From Larix sibirica (Eukaryota; Streptophyta; Pinopsida; Pinales; Pinaceae): a DNA stretch of 21,501 nt. The notes under the pieces are model-generated. The model was not told the DNA's origin and searched no databases. It worked only from the letters and a program-made list of their open reading frames with translations. The number at the start of each line of letters is the position of its first letter. The stretch's first letter is position 1. The stretch covers positions 27,140 through 48,640 of the forward strand of contig NWUY0300009410.1 of assembly GCA_004151065.3 (NCBI GenBank), in the 5' to 3' direction. The translations under genes and the position numbers were made by a program. Shown here one piece after another: positions 18,773 through 21,501 of this stretch.

Positions 18773-21063
18773 TGAACCATAGCCAATAACCATCAGCTGA
18801 TGCCTGGACCAATCTACTGGATATCCATAGGTACCAAATATATAAAATCAAACACATGTAGTCAAGGTCACCCTAAGCCTTGCCTGTTGACTAAGTCAAA
18901 TCTAGTCAAACTGGTGATTGAGCTGAAATCTGGATGATCCTGCATACATGGGGGGGCACATGATGCTTCCTTGCATATATTAGTAGCCAACTCTAACATC
19001 AGTAACATATACAATGCTGATCAAACAGAATACATGAAAAAACTAGACTTGTAACTGAACAATTGCACAAACCTTCATGAAGTCCCTACCATATGCTCAT
19101 TTACAAAATTGACCATTTCTTGCTAAGTTGGGTGAAGTGGATAAAGCAAAACTAGGCTAAAAGGGTTGACTTATTTGACCTTGACTTTGTGATTTTTCAG
19201 AGAGAAGGGAAACATGAATCCACTAAGGCATGTGCAGGATAGAGGACACTAGGGAACGGGGGTGTCTCACATATGGGCAGAGCTTTACAACTTTTCACAT
19301 TCATCATTTACTTTAGCATGATCCTTCCTTCACTAGCCAGCCTTCGAGGGCAGGTGCCCTTGATAACCTTGTGGGCTGCATATAATGACTCCGTCTGACC
19401 TCCATTCCCCACCCACCGTCCATAGGTGCGATGGAGTTACCACCTTGTTGCCTTTTCAGGCAAATAGCCTTACATCATACGAAGGATGAGTGCTTATCCC
19501 TTGGCCACTGACTACTGACTACCTACAGAAAGATTTATTTGATTTGATTTCATTTAGGCCTAGTGTTTAAAAACAAAACTATTCGCCGTTGGCCTTGCAT
19601 CCTTTAGATATGGCTTGTGTCCTTCCGATGCATTTTATGAGAACAACTTGGTTAGAGGACTAAAGGAGACAGTCTGGTGGACAACACCACGTGCAGCCAC
19701 ACATTCCAGAGCCGAGATACAGGTAAACATGGAGTCTATCCAACATAGAGGTCTAAGTGGGGGAAGTCCTCGATATCACAAGTCTTGGTCTAAGTAAAAG
19801 GGAGATTTTGCAGAACAGAAGTAAATGGATGGACGGAGGAAAATGAACAAGGTGCCAGACAAAGCAGGGAAATGATCAAGTTTGTATGTAGCCATTCTAA
19901 GCAAGTGAGCATATACCAGAGTCTAAACAATCCAGACCATTTAACTACTCATGACTACAAGTCCATAAGGGAAACAAATACAACCAGATCACCATTGTTA
20001 GTCACATATGCCAAGTCAAACTACTAAGATAAGCAAGAAAGGATGATAGTAATACTAATCATATACCTGCTCAAACATATCTGCTCAATCATATACCTGT
20101 ACATGTCTCTGATGAATGATCATGAAGACTGCCTCTGACTGCATAGAGGGCAAGGGAAATATACTAGCGGGCTGCTCTACTATTGTGACCAAGTGAACCA
20201 TGGCTCAACCAGTGCATCTCATGGGTCATGCGAGGCTCTGAAATGACAAGGGCATACTGGAATACTGCTCTGGATGCTCTGACTAGCTCAGGAAAGTACT
20301 CTGCCACTGATGATCACTGACATAATAGGATGCTCATCTCAAGTAATATGGACTGGCTCATGTCTCTGACAAGGTGATCTGCAACATGGTAGCCCAGCTA
20401 CTATGGATGTGATAACACTGCCCTTGTGAAATGTACCATGAAATGTAACAAGTGTGGGGCCCTTCACACTGTCACCCACATCCTTTGACCTCATCATCAA
20501 CTTCGTAGCCTCAATCTTCACTTGCATAGCCAATCTTCTAGTTTTGCTGAGTTTCCTTCATTGAGTTGAATGATTAAAGCCCATTCGATGTTTGTAAATG
20601 CTAGTTGGCATGTGGAATAAGAGGAGAATTTGACATTTTTAAGATGCAAGAATTGATCATGGCTTTTAAGGAATTCATGGTCAATATAAAAGATTGGTTG
20701 ATAGTGAAGGACAAAAGAATCCTGTCCTATTTAGAATTTAAGTATTTTTACTTTACTAAGTTGTATGACACTTGTACAATTTAGTCATGATGGTAACTTG
20801 GTAAGTGGTTGGATCCAAACGTTTGCAAAAGTGGTCCTTGAGGACGTAAGTTGCATGCTTTTGTTTGACTATAACATAGTACTTAGGATTTGTAAAAGTT
20901 TGTTTTAATTGGCTAATGATTATTTGGTTTTGGATATTGTTTAGCAAATAGTGCAGTATAAGTTTTATATAGTATTGGTATTGATTGTTAATTTGTGCCA
21001 TTGTGTCAGAAGTCTGTATTTTATTACAAGAGAAGAATTTGAACCAAATTTTTTGTTTTGCAG
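18773..21063. other. unclassified DNA before PTF2-like exon
   Basis: No recognised gene. A plus frame at 19590-19797 contains SDAFYENNLVRGLKETVWW and could be spliced at CAG|GTAAAC (19720), but it matches no family I know. Bases 20060-20540 have low stop density on the minus strand (AMQVKIEATKLMMRSKDVG), perhaps old retroelement gag; not secure. The 30 bases before 21064 are T-rich and end TTTTGCAG, a good acceptor. Confidence 0.4.
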
Positions 21064-21165
21064 GATATCGATGTTGAGAAAAAAAGTAGGATGATGAAAT
21101 ATGGACGATTGCTCCTTCAATGTGCTTTCCAATGGTTTTTGACTACAGGACGTCGACCCGTTCCT
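21064..21165 (+). CDS. internal exon of TFIIB/BRF-related factor, PTF2-like (partial)
   Basis: Thirty-four in-phase codons between TTTTGCAG| and |GTAAGTG: DIDVEKKSRMMKYGRLLLQC, AFQWFLTTGRRPVP. The W(F/L).TGRRP motif sits in the second cyclin repeat of TFIIB-family factors such as BRF1. The preceding DxDxxKK...G..L..CA.(K/Q)WFL fits the plant-specific TFIIB-related protein PTF2 (MEE65), recalled from memory, better than BRF1. These factors help recruit RNA polymerases in the nucleus. Phase is 0 at both ends. The flanking exons (cyclin repeat 1 upstream, VVAAVL-type helix downstream) were not found in the window. Same strand as B55. Confidence 0.7.
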
Positions 21166-21501
21166 GTAAGTGTTTCAATGTATGGATTTATAGTTGTCGG
21201 CACTTGCACTAGAACACTTTATACATAATTTCTTATCTTTCCTGGTCTTAAATATTGTATGTAATTCATAAAGGGAGAACTTGTTTTTGGTTAATTGGAT
21301 AATTAAGAGGATTAAATTTGCCTTCAAATTGTTAGTGGGAGATAATTCTTTCCATCATTAAACATTCTTTTATTTAAGTACTATATGGAATATCATGGTT
21401 ATTTAAATTTTAATACTTATGTTTGATCTATTTTTAATGAATGGACCTAAGAATGTTCAAAACCTTAGAAGGAGTTCTATTTATCATATCGGCAACTTAT
21501 T
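21166..21501 (+). other. intron following PTF2-like exon
   Basis: Starts GTAAGTG. AT-rich, with no further exon before the window ends. Confidence 0.6.

Noticed and set aside
19320-19500. tRNA-derived SINE or tRNA gene
   Set aside because: The sequence is GC-richer and structured-looking, but I could not find A and B boxes or a cloverleaf with correct spacing.
20339-20533. Ty3/gypsy gag
   Set aside because: There is a vague charged helix-like frame only; no zinc knuckle or conserved gag motif could be shown.

Overview
This is nuclear DNA from a large-genome seed plant, most likely a gymnosperm. The exons are short and conserved, and lie in AT-rich introns and spacers full of decayed retroelements, DNA transposon fragments, simple repeats and gene remnants. 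One ambiguous base (n at 14304) shows this is assembled genomic sequence. The gymnosperm call is inference from intron size and repeat content; no marker gene fixes the clade.

Layout. Bases 1-303 are non-coding. Bases 304-2250 hold a 5'-truncated LINE on the minus strand, with a poly(A) tail (read as poly-T) and a 9-bp target-site duplication. AT-rich DNA with a 77-bp tandem duplication and an ATT microsatellite leads to a GC-richer leader near 3060-3442. The one clearly intact gene portion starts at 3443: six plus-strand exons (3443-3536, 6846-6949, 7189-7284, 7399-7518, 8403-8612, 8871-8962) encode about the first 239 residues of a plant PP2A regulatory subunit B (B55 family, WD40). Phases and GT/AG borders agree throughout. 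Intron 1 carries a dead hAT transposase tail. The C-terminal half of B55 is not visible in the rest of the window.

Downstream, 9297-10148 is a minus-strand copia-type fragment (gag, primer-binding site, short LTR). It abuts the stop codon of a broken GDSL esterase/lipase gene, also minus strand, at 10151-12265. Then come weak remnants (12646-13550), a 24-bp minisatellite, a 42-bp tandem repeat, and a pair of inverted repeats of about 310-330 bp enclosing a second LINE fragment (14341-15772). Bases 15773-21063 are unclassified repeat-like DNA. A single well-formed exon at 21064-21165 encodes part of a TFIIB/BRF-type cyclin fold with the TGRRP motif, best matching plant-specific TFIIB-related protein PTF2.

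The genes do not form a functional unit. I found no evidence of a new system. The most useful anomaly is a same-strand succession of an incomplete B55 gene and an unrelated PTF2-like exon. That implies a very long intron with an embedded gene, a truncated B55 copy, or an assembly join.
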